64,000 nucleotides of DNA from Marinobacter gudaonensis. Its GTDB lineage: Bacteria; Pseudomonadota; Gammaproteobacteria; Pseudomonadales; Oleiphilaceae. The DNA is taken from positions 1,364,001-1,428,000 of the forward strand of contig NZ_FOYV01000001.1 in the NCBI RefSeq assembly GCF_900115175.1. The letters are read 5' to 3'. Below the pieces are notes generated by a model. That model was given only the letters and a program-made list of their open reading frames with translations. It was not told the origin of the DNA and did not search any database. Of the stretch, positions 8,012-17,343 are shown one piece after another (position 1 is the first letter of the stretch; each line of letters opens with the position of its first letter). The position numbers were made by a program, and so were the translations under genes.

Positions 8012-9301
8012 TTAATCCGGGGTCTTCTCTTCCGTTGCTGGCACCTTGAGCATCAGCACAAAGCCGATCAGCAGGAACACCAGAATGGTGCTCATGCCCC
8101 AGCGCTGGCTGTCGGTCATTGCGGTCACCCAACCCACCAGCAAGGGACCGGCAAACGCCGTGGCCTTGCCGGAGAAGGCAAACAGGCCGAACATCTGGGT
8201 TTGCAGATGCGGTGGCGCCACGCGCGCCAGATGGGAACGACTGGCCGATTGCAGCGGACCCACGAAAATACCCAGGATCATGCCCCACACCCAGAAGGCG
8301 GTTGAGCTCTCTACCACGAGAATGGCCAGGGCACTGCTGCCGAGGCCAACCAGCGCTAGCAGGATGGTGTTGCGTCCACCCAGGGCGTCATCAATCCAAG
8401 CGAAGCCCAGGGCCCCGAGGCCCGCCGTAACGTTCAGGGCAATGGCGAACTGCAGCACCTCGGTCGGGCTCATGTTGAAGGTGCCGGCCGCGTAGACGCC
8501 ACCAAAAGTAAAAATGGTCGCCAACCCGTCGGTGTACAGCATTCGGGCAATCAGGAATCGCACAATATCGCGGTACTGGCGTACGTGGGCGATGGACTCT
8601 TTGAGCTGGGCAAAACCGGCACGAGTGGCAGCCGCCAGGCCCAGTCCCGTTTTCGGGCGGTCCGGTATGAACAGGAAGGCGGGCAGTGAGAACACCAGGT
8701 ACCAGATGGCCACCAGCACAAAGGTGGCACGAACGTGTTCCGCGGTGTCACGATCCAGCCCAAAAAGCGCGGTATCGGCTTCTATAAAGCCGTACAGGGC
8801 AATCACCAGGCTGGCGATCCCGCCCACGTAGCCTAGTCCCCAGGCCCAACCGGACCAGCGCCCGGTGCGCTCCGGCCTGGCCAGATCCGGCAGCATGGCG
8901 TTGTAGAAGATAAACGCGAACTCGGCGCCCAGGGTGCCAAGCCCCACCCAGAATGCGGCCTTCCAGAACTGGTTGGTCTCCGGCATTACCGTCCAGAGCA
9001 TGGCCGAGGACAGCACACACAGCAGTGTAAAACTGATCAGCCAGGGCTTGCGGCGCCCGGACTGATCGGCAATGGCCCCGAGAATCGGCGCCAGAATGGC
9101 GATGAACACGCCGGAGATACCAACAATATTGCCCCAGGCGTTGGTGCCTGCCACCTCGTCCTGTACCACCGACGTGCTGAAGTACTGGGCAAACACGAAC
9201 GTGAGGATGATCGTGAAGAAGGCGCTGTTGGCCCAGTCATACACTGCCCAGGACCAGAGCGCGCGCTTGTTTTCCGGGGCTGTGTGGCTGTGCGGTGGCA
9301 T
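8012..9301 (-). CDS. MFS transporter of the UMF1 / Atg22-like family
   Basis: The 429-residue membrane protein has about 12 predicted transmembrane segments. The N-terminal WSWAVYDWANSAFFTIILTF is the hallmark of the UMF1 family, which is related to fungal vacuolar amino-acid effluxer Atg22. Substrates in bacteria are unassigned. The gene ends 6 bases from the racemase-like stop and starts about 80 bases from the FrnE-like stop, with no obvious operon partner. Confidence 0.9.
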   Translation of the reverse strand: MPPHSHTAPENKRALWSWAVYDWANSAFFTIILTFVFAQYFSTSVVQDEVAGTNAWGNIVGISGVFIAILAPILGAIADQSGRRKPWLISFTLLCVLSSAMLWTVMPETNQFWKAAFWVGLGTLGAEFAFIFYNAMLPDLARPERTGRWSGWAWGLGYVGGIASLVIALYGFIEADTALFGLDRDTAEHVRATFVLVAIWYLVFSLPAFLFIPDRPKTGLGLAAATRAGFAQLKESIAHVRQYRDIVRFLIARMLYTDGLATIFTFGGVYAAGTFNMSPTEVLQFAIALNVTAGLGALGFAWIDDALGGRNTILLALVGLGSSALAILVVESSTAFWVWGMILGIFVGPLQSASRSHLARVAPPHLQTQMFGLFAFSGKATAFAGPLLVGWVTAMTDSQRWGMSTILVFLLIGFVLMLKVPATEEKTPD

Positions 9302-9384
9302 GTTCGACTCGGCTCCTTATCAATGCGGGGGCGTCCGTGCAGTGATTGTCACCGTTATGCCGCCAAATGCCCAGCCAAACGCGA

Positions 9385-10029
9385 TTACGAGTTGGTGACA
9401 ATTTCCTCAAACGCCTGCACCAGCGTCTCGGGCTCCTGGGCTCCGGAAATCAGATATTTCCCGTTTACGATGAACGCGGGCACCGCCGAGACACCAGCCT
9501 GCTGATAGGTGGCTTCGTCCTTGCGGACCACATCGGCGTATTCATCACCCCGGAGAATCTCGCCAGCCCGGTCCGTATCCAGGCCAACTTGTTCGACACA
9601 GCGCAGCAGCACCGAGTGCTCAGACACGTCCTCCGCCCGGCCGAAATACGCCTCGAACAGCGCCTGTTTCATTTCCGTTGCCCGGCCCTGCTCGTCAGCC
9701 CATTTCACCAGCCGATGGGCGTCGAAGGTATTGCAGGTAAATCGCTGCTGCATTTGCTCAAAGTTCAGGCCCAGATCCCGGGCGATGGTCATCATCTGAT
9801 CCTGGTTGGCCCGCATGTCCTCCTCGCTGCGGCCATACTTCCGGGCCAGTGCCGGGAGAATGGGTTCACCCTGGCCTTCATGGTCCGGGTTCAATTCGAA
9901 GGCATGCCAGGCGACCGAAAACGCGTACTTGTCCGCCACTTTCGCCATGGCCTGCTCCAGTCGGGCGTAGCCAATGGCACACCAGGGGCAGGCGATGTCG
10001 GAAACGATGTCAATCTGAATTCTGTTCAT
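9385..10029 (-). CDS. DsbA-family oxidoreductase (FrnE-like)
   Basis: The 214-residue protein has the thioredoxin-fold active site SDIACPWCAIG near the N-terminus (CPWC, residues about 14-17) with the inserted helical domain of the FrnE/2-hydroxychromene-2-carboxylate isomerase group. The cis-Pro loop VSAVPAFIVNGKY is present. No signal peptide is seen, so it acts in the cytosol, probably in thiol-disulfide exchange under oxidative stress. It diverges from tenA. Confidence 0.9.
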   Translation of the reverse strand: MNRIQIDIVSDIACPWCAIGYARLEQAMAKVADKYAFSVAWHAFELNPDHEGQGEPILPALARKYGRSEEDMRANQDQMMTIARDLGLNFEQMQQRFTCNTFDAHRLVKWADEQGRATEMKQALFEAYFGRAEDVSEHSVLLRCVEQVGLDTDRAGEILRGDEYADVVRKDEATYQQAGVSAVPAFIVNGKYLISGAQEPETLVQAFEEIVTNS

Positions 10030-10136
10030 GGGACTCCATAAAACGTTTAAAGGGGAAATGGTGGCATGGCCTCACCCGCCAGATTACGTATACTCCACGG
10101 ACGCCGACCAGAAAAAGCCGGAGACATAGTTCAATC

Positions 10137-10805
10137 ATGCCTTACCAGTTCGACGACCTCAAAGAACGCTGCCGGGACGAATGGCAGGCTTATATCCAAC
10201 ACCGCTTTGTTACTCAATTGGGTGACGGATCGCTGGCTTCTGAGTCCTTTCAACACTATTTGAAGCAGGACTACCTGTTTTTGATTCAGTTCGCCCGCGC
10301 CTTTGCACTGGCCGCCTACAAAAGCCCGACCCTTGCGGATCTGCGACAAGCAAAGGACGGGCTGCAGGCGATCGTGGATGTGGAGCTTGGGCTTCACATC
10401 GATTACTGCAAAGCCTGGGGTATTTCAGAGCAGGAACTGGCCGAGTTGCCTGAAGCCCGGGCGACGCTGGCCTACACCCGATACGTTCTGGACACCGGCA
10501 ACCGCGGGGATCTGCTCGATCTTCACGTGGCCCTGTCACCCTGCATGGTCGGTTACGGGGAAATTGCCAACTGGCTGAACGACCGACCAGAAACGGCTCG
10601 CGGCGACCGCAACCCGTACGATGCGTGGATCAGCATGTACGAGAGCGACGAGTTCCAGGACGCCATGAAGGCGGAGATCCGCTGGCTTGACAAGCGCCTG
10701 GCGGAGATTTCACCGGCCAGGTTCGAGCAACTGGCACGCATTTTTAGTGACGCGACCAGGCTGGAAATCGATTTCTGGGAGATGGGACTGACACTGAGCA
10801 ACTGA
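10137..10805 (+). CDS. tenA: TenA-family aminopyrimidine aminohydrolase / thiaminase II
   Basis: The 222-residue all-helical protein matches the TenA family in length. It shows the conserved active-site regions LKQDYLFLIQFARAF, the cysteine in ALSPCMVGYGEIA and the C-terminal glutamate in LEIDFWEMGL. TenA salvages hydroxymethylpyrimidine from degraded thiamine. I chose ATG 10137 (MPYQFDDLK); the frame upstream is antisense to the FrnE-like gene. No TPP riboswitch or other thi gene is visible next to it, so it stands alone here. Confidence 0.92.
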   Translation: MPYQFDDLKERCRDEWQAYIQHRFVTQLGDGSLASESFQHYLKQDYLFLIQFARAFALAAYKSPTLADLRQAKDGLQAIVDVELGLHIDYCKAWGISEQELAELPEARATLAYTRYVLDTGNRGDLLDLHVALSPCMVGYGEIANWLNDRPETARGDRNPYDAWISMYESDEFQDAMKAEIRWLDKRLAEISPARFEQLARIFSDATRLEIDFWEMGLTLSN

Positions 10806-10822
10806 TCAAGCTCATGACGGCT

Positions 10823-11515
10823 CTAAATTTCTCGGAGATAACCTCGCCCCAGTTGCGCCATCTGCCCGAGGATCCAGTCAACTCGGTCCCGCACGTAAGA
10901 TGAGGGCGAGCGGACGCTGAGCACTTTGGGGTTGGGCAGGACTGCCGCCAAGCTTGCTGCCTCGTAAGCGGAGAGACTGCGAGCGGACTTGCCGAAGTAC
11001 GCATGACTGGCCGCCTCCACGCCATAAACCCCGGGGCCGAACTCGGCGATATTCAAGTACACCTCCAGCACCCTCGCTTTCGGCCATAGAACATCAATGG
11101 CCAGCGCGAGCACTGCCTCAAGACCCTTTCGGGCAAAACTTCGACCATTCCAGAGAAAAAGATTCTTCGCGGTTTGCTGGGTGATCGTACTGGCGCCGCG
11201 AAGCCCCTCGCCGGCCCGATACTCGGAGACTGCCTGGCGAATGGCTCGAAAATCGACGCCCCAATGCTCCGGAAAACGCTGATCCTCACTCGCGACGACG
11301 GCCAAAGGCATCCAGGGCGAGATCTCCGACAGCGGCACCCACTGTTGGGCGATGGGGCTTCCATCCCCTTGCATCTGATAAGCCACCATAAATGCCGACG
11401 TGGGAGGGTCGAAGAACCGGAGCAGCAAAATGATGGAGAAACACAAGGCCGCAATACCGGCAAAGGTGATAGACAACCAACGCACCAGAGTGACGCCAAT
11501 TGACGCTTTGGCCAT
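10823..11515 (-). CDS. mtgA: Monofunctional biosynthetic peptidoglycan transglycosylase
   Basis: The 230-residue protein has one N-terminal membrane anchor (residues about 10-33) and a glycosyltransferase family 51 domain. The catalytic glutamate is in [15 protein letters not shown], followed by [16 protein letters not shown] and [18 protein letters not shown]. MtgA polymerises lipid II glycan strands at the periplasmic face of the inner membrane. It is convergent with tenA, 17 bases between stops. Confidence 0.95.
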   Translation of the reverse strand: MAKASIGVTLVRWLSITFAGIAALCFSIILLLRFFDPPTSAFMVAYQMQGDGSPIAQQWVPLSEISPWMPLAVVASEDQRFPEHWGVDFRAIRQAVSEYRAGEGLRGASTITQQTAKNLFLWNGRSFARKGLEAVLALAIDVLWPKARVLEVYLNIAEFGPGVYGVEAASHAYFGKSARSLSAYEAASLAAVLPNPKVLSVRSPSSYVRDRVDWILGQMAQLGRGYLREI

Positions 11516-11639
11516 GGATTTGCTCCCGCAATTTGATTTCAGTCCGGCCTTTGGTCTTCAGGATACTACCAAGGGAGCAACATCCAATGAAGCAGCCGCT
11601 GCCGTATACTTGGCAAACCCATCCCAAGGCCAATGCGTC

Positions 11640-12032
11640 ATGACAACCGAACTTCTATACCTGACACTGACCACTTTGCTTACGGCGGTTCTTTGGATTC
11701 CCTATATCATCAACCGCATTGTCGTGAGGGGGCCCAAAGAAGCCATGGGCTATCCGGACAACCCGGCGCCTCAGTCGCCCTGGGCGCAAAGGTTAATGAA
11801 GGCGCACCAGAACGCAGTCGAGAACCTCGTCGTCTTCGCATCACTCGTTTTGATCACCCAGTCTCTGGGCGTGAGTACGGAGGCAACAGCGACCGCGAGC
11901 GTGGTGTACTTCTGGATGCGAATGGCTCACGCTGTCGCTTTCACATTCAAAATCCCATTCCTCCGGACCATCTCGTTCCTCATCAGTTTTGGCGCCCAGA
12001 TGGTGTTCGTCTGGACTCTACTGAGCTTATGA
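11640..12032 (+). CDS. MAPEG-family membrane protein
   Basis: The 130-residue protein has four hydrophobic segments and the MAPEG signature region APQSPWAQRLMKAHQNAVEN, in which the Glu/Asn motif lines the glutathione site in characterised members. It could be a microsomal-type glutathione transferase, but substrates are unknown. The ATG at 11640 gives the usual length. Its stop overlaps the next start (ATGA), coupling it to a small dioxygenase-like gene. It lies divergently from mtgA. Confidence 0.82.
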   Translation: MTTELLYLTLTTLLTAVLWIPYIINRIVVRGPKEAMGYPDNPAPQSPWAQRLMKAHQNAVENLVVFASLVLITQSLGVSTEATATASVVYFWMRMAHAVAFTFKIPFLRTISFLISFGAQMVFVWTLLSL

Positions 12033-12367
12033 GTCGAATAGGCACGTTAGCGAGGCGACATGCAATGACATCCCAGGTAAAAACACGAGTCTTGTTACAG
12101 TCCAAGCGTCTGAGCATTTACCTGGTGCATTACCCAGAGGGTCACAGGGTTGTGCCCCACATCGACATGGTAGCCCACGGGCGGCTTTACAAACTGAATC
12201 TGGTCTTGAAGCAGCCGAGGTCCGGAGGCCAGTTCATTTGCGAAAGGAATATCTTTAACCTAATCGGCAGAGCCTACCTCTTTCGCCCCGACCTGTACCA
12301 GCATCAGGTTTCACGCATCGAGAAAGGCAATCGCTGGCTACTGAGTTTTGCACTTACCACGCCCTGA
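12029..12367 (+). CDS. Small 2-oxoglutarate/Fe(II) oxygenase-like protein
   Basis: This 112-residue product is coupled to the MAPEG gene by an ATGA overlap. It contains a minimal dioxygenase-type ligand set: HIDMV (HxD, about residues 46-48), DLYQHQVSR (distal His) and a following Arg. The core between them is the GRLYKLNLVL strand. It resembles the double-stranded beta-helix core of 2OG oxygenases but is much shorter than most enzymes. A later ATG at 12065 would drop 12 residues. Function is inferred only. Confidence 0.62.
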   Translation: MSRIGTLARRHAMTSQVKTRVLLQSKRLSIYLVHYPEGHRVVPHIDMVAHGRLYKLNLVLKQPRSGGQFICERNIFNLIGRAYLFRPDLYQHQVSRIEKGNRWLLSFALTTP

Positions 12368-12381
12368 CAACCGGCCGGGAG

Positions 12382-13128
12382 CTACCCCAACAGGCACTCC
12401 TTCGCCTCGTTGATGCGGGCCGCCAGGTAGTTACTGCCGCCATGGTCAGGGTGCACCTTTTGCATCATCCGCCGATGGGCCTTGATGATCTCATCCCGGC
12501 TGGCGCCCGGCTCTAACCCCAAAATATCCAGAGCCTCGCTCTCGGTAAGCGGCCCGCCGGCGCTACCGGCCCGGCCCGATTCCTGGTCCTCAGTCTGGTC
12601 ATCGGCGCGCCATGAATCGCCAAATCGACGATCCAGATACGTCTCCAGTAAACGGGCGGAATCTTCGTCATTGGCCCGGCAATATCGGAGCAGTTCAAGA
12701 AATTCCTGTTCGCTCAGGTTGTCCAGCTCCCGACCTTCCATTGGCCCCTTGATAACACGGCCACTCATGGTGCCGCTGTCATGATCCAGGCTCATTTCCA
12801 GAATCTCACCCGACACCCGGGACTGGTTGCCGGCACTCGCCCTTGTACCTCCACCGGCGGTATTGCCAGACATCAGACCGCCCAGCAGCGAGGGCAGCAG
12901 GCGCCTCAACAGTGGGTAAAGGAAAGCAAGAAAAGCAAACAGAAAATGCAGTCGACCCGTCACCGCAAGTACCAGAAGAATGAGAGTGCCAACCAGGAGG
13001 GCCAGTTTGAGGATTGCCTGGGGACGCTGAGCGGGCGGCTGGTTTCTCAGCCAGACAAAGGCCACAACGGCGGCAACAATGACGATGAACGTTAACGGCA
13101 CCAATACACTCCGGGCCCGCCGGCCCAA
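12382..13128 (-). CDS. Membrane-anchored DnaJ-domain protein
   Basis: The 248-residue protein has two or three N-terminal hydrophobic segments (residues about 8-75), a Gly/Ser linker, an acidic central region and a C-terminal J domain. The J domain has SEALDILGLEPGASRDEIIK, and the HPD motif in MQKVHPDHGG. This layout resembles Tim14/PAM18-type membrane J proteins that stimulate DnaK at a membrane. It lies 19 bases downstream of the VWA gene on the same strand and is probably cotranscribed. Confidence 0.88.
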   Translation of the reverse strand: MGRRARSVLVPLTFIVIVAAVVAFVWLRNQPPAQRPQAILKLALLVGTLILLVLAVTGRLHFLFAFLAFLYPLLRRLLPSLLGGLMSGNTAGGGTRASAGNQSRVSGEILEMSLDHDSGTMSGRVIKGPMEGRELDNLSEQEFLELLRYCRANDEDSARLLETYLDRRFGDSWRADDQTEDQESGRAGSAGGPLTESEALDILGLEPGASRDEIIKAHRRMMQKVHPDHGGSNYLAARINEAKECLLG

Positions 13129-13147
13129 CTGAAACGGTTCAACTCGA

Positions 13148-13843
13148 TTAGCGAATCTGCTGCGTCAGGCGTTTCACTTCCGCAGAACTGCGACTGGAAA
13201 AGTCCTGAAGGGCTTTCGCTCCCCCGGAGGCATAGACCGCAACTGCTGCCATAAGATCCTTCAGAACCTGGGGACTGTTGCGATCAAAAGGCGCATAGGC
13301 GCCACCGGAGAGTTTGCTCACCTGCTGGAACACAGCCTTGGCATGGGCATCGTGCCCCTCGTGGAACATAAACACTGGCGTTCGAAGCAGACCGAGCTCA
13401 CCGGCACAATGACAAAGCTCGTCCACCGGTTCTTCGCAGCAGTCGCCGATAAACACCACTGCTTTCACTGGCCTGGCCCGGGTTTCGCGGACAGCATGGG
13501 CCAGAACCCGGCCGATCTGGGTACGCCCACCCAGGCAGGAAACGCCATTCATCAGATTTAACAACTGGCCGGTTTCGGTCACAAATGTCGTCGCCTTGAA
13601 TTCGCCGAACCCCCGGTAGTAAGCCAACTGGATAGCCAGACCGCCAAGGTCCCGGGTGGCCATGAACAGCTCGCTTTGCAAATGGCAGGCCTGATCCCAG
13701 GTCGCCTCGCGACTCGCCGTGGCATCCAATGCAAAAATCAGCCGGCCCTGCCCGCCGCCCTGTTTTGGCAGGGTGCGGACCTCATTGATGAACTGGTCGA
13801 TGGCTTGCTTATCGGACCGGGTTCGAACCTGCTTATCTGACAT
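13148..13843 (-). CDS. VWA-domain protein
   Basis: The 231-residue protein has a von Willebrand A fold. LIFALDATASRE (about residues 36-47) is a MIDAS variant (DxTxS). GGRTQIGRVL and VVFIGDCCEEP supply later metal-site and core strands. The double Cys in GDCCEE is notable. I start at ATG 13843 (MSDKQVRTRSD); 13876 is an alternative. It has no signal peptide. The neighbouring J-domain gene suggests a shared role at the membrane, but that is inference. Confidence 0.82.
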   Translation of the reverse strand: MSDKQVRTRSDKQAIDQFINEVRTLPKQGGGQGRLIFALDATASREATWDQACHLQSELFMATRDLGGLAIQLAYYRGFGEFKATTFVTETGQLLNLMNGVSCLGGRTQIGRVLAHAVRETRARPVKAVVFIGDCCEEPVDELCHCAGELGLLRTPVFMFHEGHDAHAKAVFQQVSKLSGGAYAPFDRNSPQVLKDLMAAVAVYASGGAKALQDFSSRSSAEVKRLTQQIR

Positions 13844-14035
13844 GACACTGCCCCACGAAAACGCAGCCTTGCTCAAAGGTTAGGGTAAGCCCGGCTACCA
13901 ATACAAACCGACAAATTTCCAATGTTTTCAAGCTCTAAAAATGGCTGACCGTTCACTTTTACCACTCGAAAGGTCTGTTATGTTGGCCTTCGGGCTGCTC
14001 GCCCGATCACACAACAACAAAACAGGTTTGCAACT

Positions 14036-15184
14036 ATGCTCAGGACATATCGATCCCTGTTGTCAGCGCTTCTGGCAGCACTACTGCTCATGCCGTTATC
14101 GGCCCATGCAGTCGAGGATACCCTTGATTATGGTCTCTACTGGTTCGATGGCAATAACCAGTCGGTTAAAGCCGTAGAGGCCGATGGCACTGTCAATAAC
14201 GTTCCCCGCCGCTTTTACGACCCGTCCAAACCCACCATAGTTCACTTCCATGGCTGGCAACCCGGCTCCGCGACGCGCGGCGATGGCTATGATCGGGAGG
14301 ATTTTCGCTTCGTATGGGGTAACGAAGATGTGATTACCTCAACGGCCTGGAAGAACAAGGGCTGGAACATCGCCTATTTCTACTGGGACCAGTTCGCCGA
14401 TGAATCCGAGGTCAAGGATGCCGAGGCCAAGATGTGGAGCGCGAACGGACCCCGCGGCATGCGCTATCGCCTGAGCGATGGCAGCTACAGCACTCAGTAT
14501 TCGCCGAACAAATCGGTTGGACAGATTGCCTTTGAACAGGTAACCGCGGCCCTGGCAGGCAACACCTCCTACTACGTTCGCTTCTCCGGGCACTCCCTGG
14601 GTAACCAGCTGGCAACTATCGTGGCGATGAAAATCAGCGATGCGATCTATGCCGGTACCGCCGGAACCAACGTGATGGTGGATCGTCTGGAACTGCTTGA
14701 CCCTTTCTGGTCCCAGGATGGCAAGGGCTATCTGGGTGATGCCAATGGTGACGGCGCCAATGACTGGGTTGGAGAGCGCACGCGCTGGATGATTCAGGAA
14801 CTGATCCAACGCCACAACACCCCGGTCACCTGGTACAAGTCCTCCGGCATCCAGGATGTCTGGATCGGTGACAAGAATACCGAGCTTGAGGGTATGGTTA
14901 CCTTCATCCATAACCGTTTCTGGTACCTGGCGTCCGCCGATTACCTGAACAAGCACAACCACGTGGTGCCCTGGTACTTCCGCTCCATGGCGTCTGCTGC
15001 GCCGGAGGAAGTCACCATTAACTGGTGGGGAGGCAGAACGCTCACCGGGCAGAACGCCGCCAGCGCATCCACCGATGACGGCAGAATCAACGCCATGATG
15101 GGCGATCAGTACCATTGGGATCAGGTCGAAGGCCGTTACACCGCCGACCCGGTGGACGACCAGTTTGAACGGAAAAACTACTGA
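14036..15184 (+). CDS. Secreted alpha/beta-hydrolase (lipase/esterase-like)
   Basis: The 382-residue protein carries a Sec signal peptide (cleavage likely after LSAHA, residue 25). The nucleophile elbow is GHSLGN (Ser187), preceded by an HFHGW oxyanion-type motif (about residues 70-74). A conserved Asp follows in LLDPFW, and LYDxDGD-like acidic loop GDANGDGAND could bind calcium. The substrate is unknown but esters or lipids are likely. A perfect hairpin follows the stop. The gene is convergent with another secreted hydrolase. Confidence 0.82.
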   Translation: MLRTYRSLLSALLAALLLMPLSAHAVEDTLDYGLYWFDGNNQSVKAVEADGTVNNVPRRFYDPSKPTIVHFHGWQPGSATRGDGYDREDFRFVWGNEDVITSTAWKNKGWNIAYFYWDQFADESEVKDAEAKMWSANGPRGMRYRLSDGSYSTQYSPNKSVGQIAFEQVTAALAGNTSYYVRFSGHSLGNQLATIVAMKISDAIYAGTAGTNVMVDRLELLDPFWSQDGKGYLGDANGDGANDWVGERTRWMIQELIQRHNTPVTWYKSSGIQDVWIGDKNTELEGMVTFIHNRFWYLASADYLNKHNHVVPWYFRSMASAAPEEVTINWWGGRTLTGQNAASASTDDGRINAMMGDQYHWDQVEGRYTADPVDDQFERKNY

Positions 15185-15194
15185 GTGAGCCATC

Positions 15195-15221
15195 GGCGGG
15201 CGCCAGAACCGGGCGCCCGCC
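15195..15221. terminator. Hairpin between convergent hydrolase genes
   Basis: GGCGGGCGCC (15195-15204) pairs perfectly with GGCGCCCGCC (15212-15221) around a 7-base loop, just past the stop of one gene and before that of the convergent one. No U-tract follows on either strand, so it may need Rho or act as an mRNA 3'-end stabiliser. Confidence 0.6.
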
Positions 15222-15247
15222 ACATCAACCTCGTCAATCGTCCGGTG

Positions 15248-17173
15248 TCAGAGCATCGGATCAAGGCTTCCTTCCAGAATCGGCAACTGCACGGCACCCG
15301 CCAGGTTCACGAAAGGTACCAGCGCATCCCGGGACCAGCTTGCCGGGTACTGCGGGTGGAAACCGTAAACCAGCAGCGCCACTTCATCACCGGGGGCCAG
15401 TGCCTCGGCAATCCCGACCAGCTCCACCGTGGCATCGGTCTTCAGGCCGCGCACAGGTTTGATCTGATCGTCAATCAGCTGCCAGCGACTCTCGCCCTCA
15501 CCCCGTTTGCCGAGGCCGATGAAGACTATGGGGTCGCAGCCGGGCGCAAAGGGATCAAGCTCTGCTTCGCACGAAGACCGGCCCGCAAGATCGGACACCG
15601 TCACCATGGCCGTGGGAATGCCACCCAGCGTGGCACCGCCCTCGCCTGCCCGCCCCAGAACCAGGGCGGTCGGTGGCTGTGTTGCGGTAGCGGCCGCTTC
15701 ATAGCCGGAGGCAACCGGTGTTGCGGTAGCAAAGGTGCGCTCAACGGCAAACTCACCTTGCAGAAGCCCGCCGTCTGACGCCGGGGCCGGGAACGCGTCC
15801 ATGGGCACGCGCACGGCCTTGCCATCTTCGAGGGAAAGACACACCTCGGAATCGGTACCTTCGAAAGAAGACGCGAGCGGCCGCCCCATCAGGTGATGTT
15901 CCAGCCAGTTCAGGGTGGCGTCAGAAATGGAGAGCTCTCCGCAGGCAAATTGTCCGCCTGCGGCCTGGAACCCCGGGAGCTCCAGCAAATCGGCGGTGGG
16001 ATCGACATACTCGCCGGGCTGCGCTTCCTCGGGCGGCTCCACTGGAAGAATGTGGCCGGTTTCGTGGGTCAGCAAACGAACATCGCCGCCGCTTGCGCGC
16101 AGGCATTCGAAATTGCGCCAGGCCTCGTTGAAGTTGAACAGGGTGTCGCGCATGCCCTGGGTCAGCAGTACATCGATCTTTCTGAAAGGCGCCGGAGGAA
16201 CATCGTAGGCCGGCGGATTGATCTGGTAACTCAGCAGCTCCGGATTCTCCGGGATCGATACCGGGTCGCCCGAGCAGCGGTAGGCCGGGCTGTGATAGTA
16301 AAAGAAATCCAGGCCAGTTTCGGGGAACCGGTTCATCGTGGCGCCCTGGGCCAGGGTTTCACGAATGATCGGGTCCAGGCCATCGTTGCCCTGGCCGGTC
16401 GACCCATTCTCGCCGCCCACCACGAGGAACAGATCCCAGCCGGTCTTGATCACGTTACCGGGGTTGAGACTGTAACGAAGATCATGCCAGGTGATGTCCG
16501 GCACCAACGCATCCAGCCGCTGACGCGGGTCCAGGCCCTGAAGCAAGAGCTGGTAACCACCACCGTAACTGCCACCGATGGCACCTGCCACCAGGTTCGG
16601 ATTCAGCTCAGCGGACAGGTCTGGTTCGTTCCGGTAGCGCAGATAGTCGAGATTGGCCTCGGCCCAGTCCAGAATCTGGATAAGATCCTCACCCTCGAAT
16701 TCCGGATCCATCACCCGAACGGTGCCGGAGCTCTCACCAAAGCCTCGCTGGTCAATGGAAATCACCACAAAGCCGGCGTCCCGATAATTCTGGAAACCCT
16801 CGGTGGTCCGGGAACCGCCAAAGCCGTGGCCATGCAGCACCAGCGGGTGGCCTTGCCGGCAATCGAGAGTGCCGGACGGCTCCAGAACCTGGAAGGTAAT
16901 GGTTTCTCCGCTGGCCGAAGGCAGCGACACCGGATAACTCGCACCTCCTTCTACAGGCGTTTCGCCGTTGCAGGATACCGGCGGCGGAGTCACACACTGG
17001 GGTCTCGCGCCATTACCGGGATTGTCGCAGGCCTGGCCCGGGGCCTCAGCCGAGGCTTCAACACCCGGCGATGCGTCCTCGGCGGAGCCGCCACCGCAGC
17101 CCATTAAAACCAGGGAAAGTACCAGGCACGTCGACAGGGCGAACCCTGCGTTATGGGATTTAGTTTCAGGCAT
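15248..17173 (-). CDS. Secreted lipoprotein hydrolase, CocE/NonD (S15)-like
   Basis: The 641-residue product starts MPETKSHN, with a hydrophobic signal and lipobox LMGC (Cys26), then an Ala/Glu/Pro-rich linker. An alpha/beta-hydrolase domain follows, with LVLHGHGFGGSR (about 112-122), the nucleophile elbow GGSYGG (Ser202) and a late His in THETGHILPVEP. The C-terminal part (about 430-641) is beta-rich like the jelly-roll of X-Pro dipeptidyl-peptidase/CocE enzymes. Substrate unknown. An upstream in-frame ATG at 17386 adds 71 unlikely residues. It diverges from a putative outer-membrane protein gene. Confidence 0.85.
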   Translation of the reverse strand: MPETKSHNAGFALSTCLVLSLVLMGCGGGSAEDASPGVEASAEAPGQACDNPGNGARPQCVTPPPVSCNGETPVEGGASYPVSLPSASGETITFQVLEPSGTLDCRQGHPLVLHGHGFGGSRTTEGFQNYRDAGFVVISIDQRGFGESSGTVRVMDPEFEGEDLIQILDWAEANLDYLRYRNEPDLSAELNPNLVAGAIGGSYGGGYQLLLQGLDPRQRLDALVPDITWHDLRYSLNPGNVIKTGWDLFLVVGGENGSTGQGNDGLDPIIRETLAQGATMNRFPETGLDFFYYHSPAYRCSGDPVSIPENPELLSYQINPPAYDVPPAPFRKIDVLLTQGMRDTLFNFNEAWRNFECLRASGGDVRLLTHETGHILPVEPPEEAQPGEYVDPTADLLELPGFQAAGGQFACGELSISDATLNWLEHHLMGRPLASSFEGTDSEVCLSLEDGKAVRVPMDAFPAPASDGGLLQGEFAVERTFATATPVASGYEAAATATQPPTALVLGRAGEGGATLGGIPTAMVTVSDLAGRSSCEAELDPFAPGCDPIVFIGLGKRGEGESRWQLIDDQIKPVRGLKTDATVELVGIAEALAPGDEVALLVYGFHPQYPASWSRDALVPFVNLAGAVQLPILEGSLDPML

Positions 17174-17343
17174 TGTTATTGTCCTTGTTATGTTTGGGAT
17201 AACTCGACAACAAGCAACGGAAGCGACGCTCGAAATGTTCCGCCTGAGCCGGAATAAGGCCTGAAAGGACAATTCAGGGAGGCAGCCCTGTGATTCACAA
17301 ACCATGCGCCAGCGCCCACAGGCAGTACCCGCCGGGCTTACTG

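Noticed and set aside
15893..17107. A 404-codon plus-strand open frame opposite the S15-like hydrolase
   Set aside because: The minus-strand protein has a signal lipobox, a GGSYGG nucleophile elbow and a domain fit; the plus-strand frame has none.
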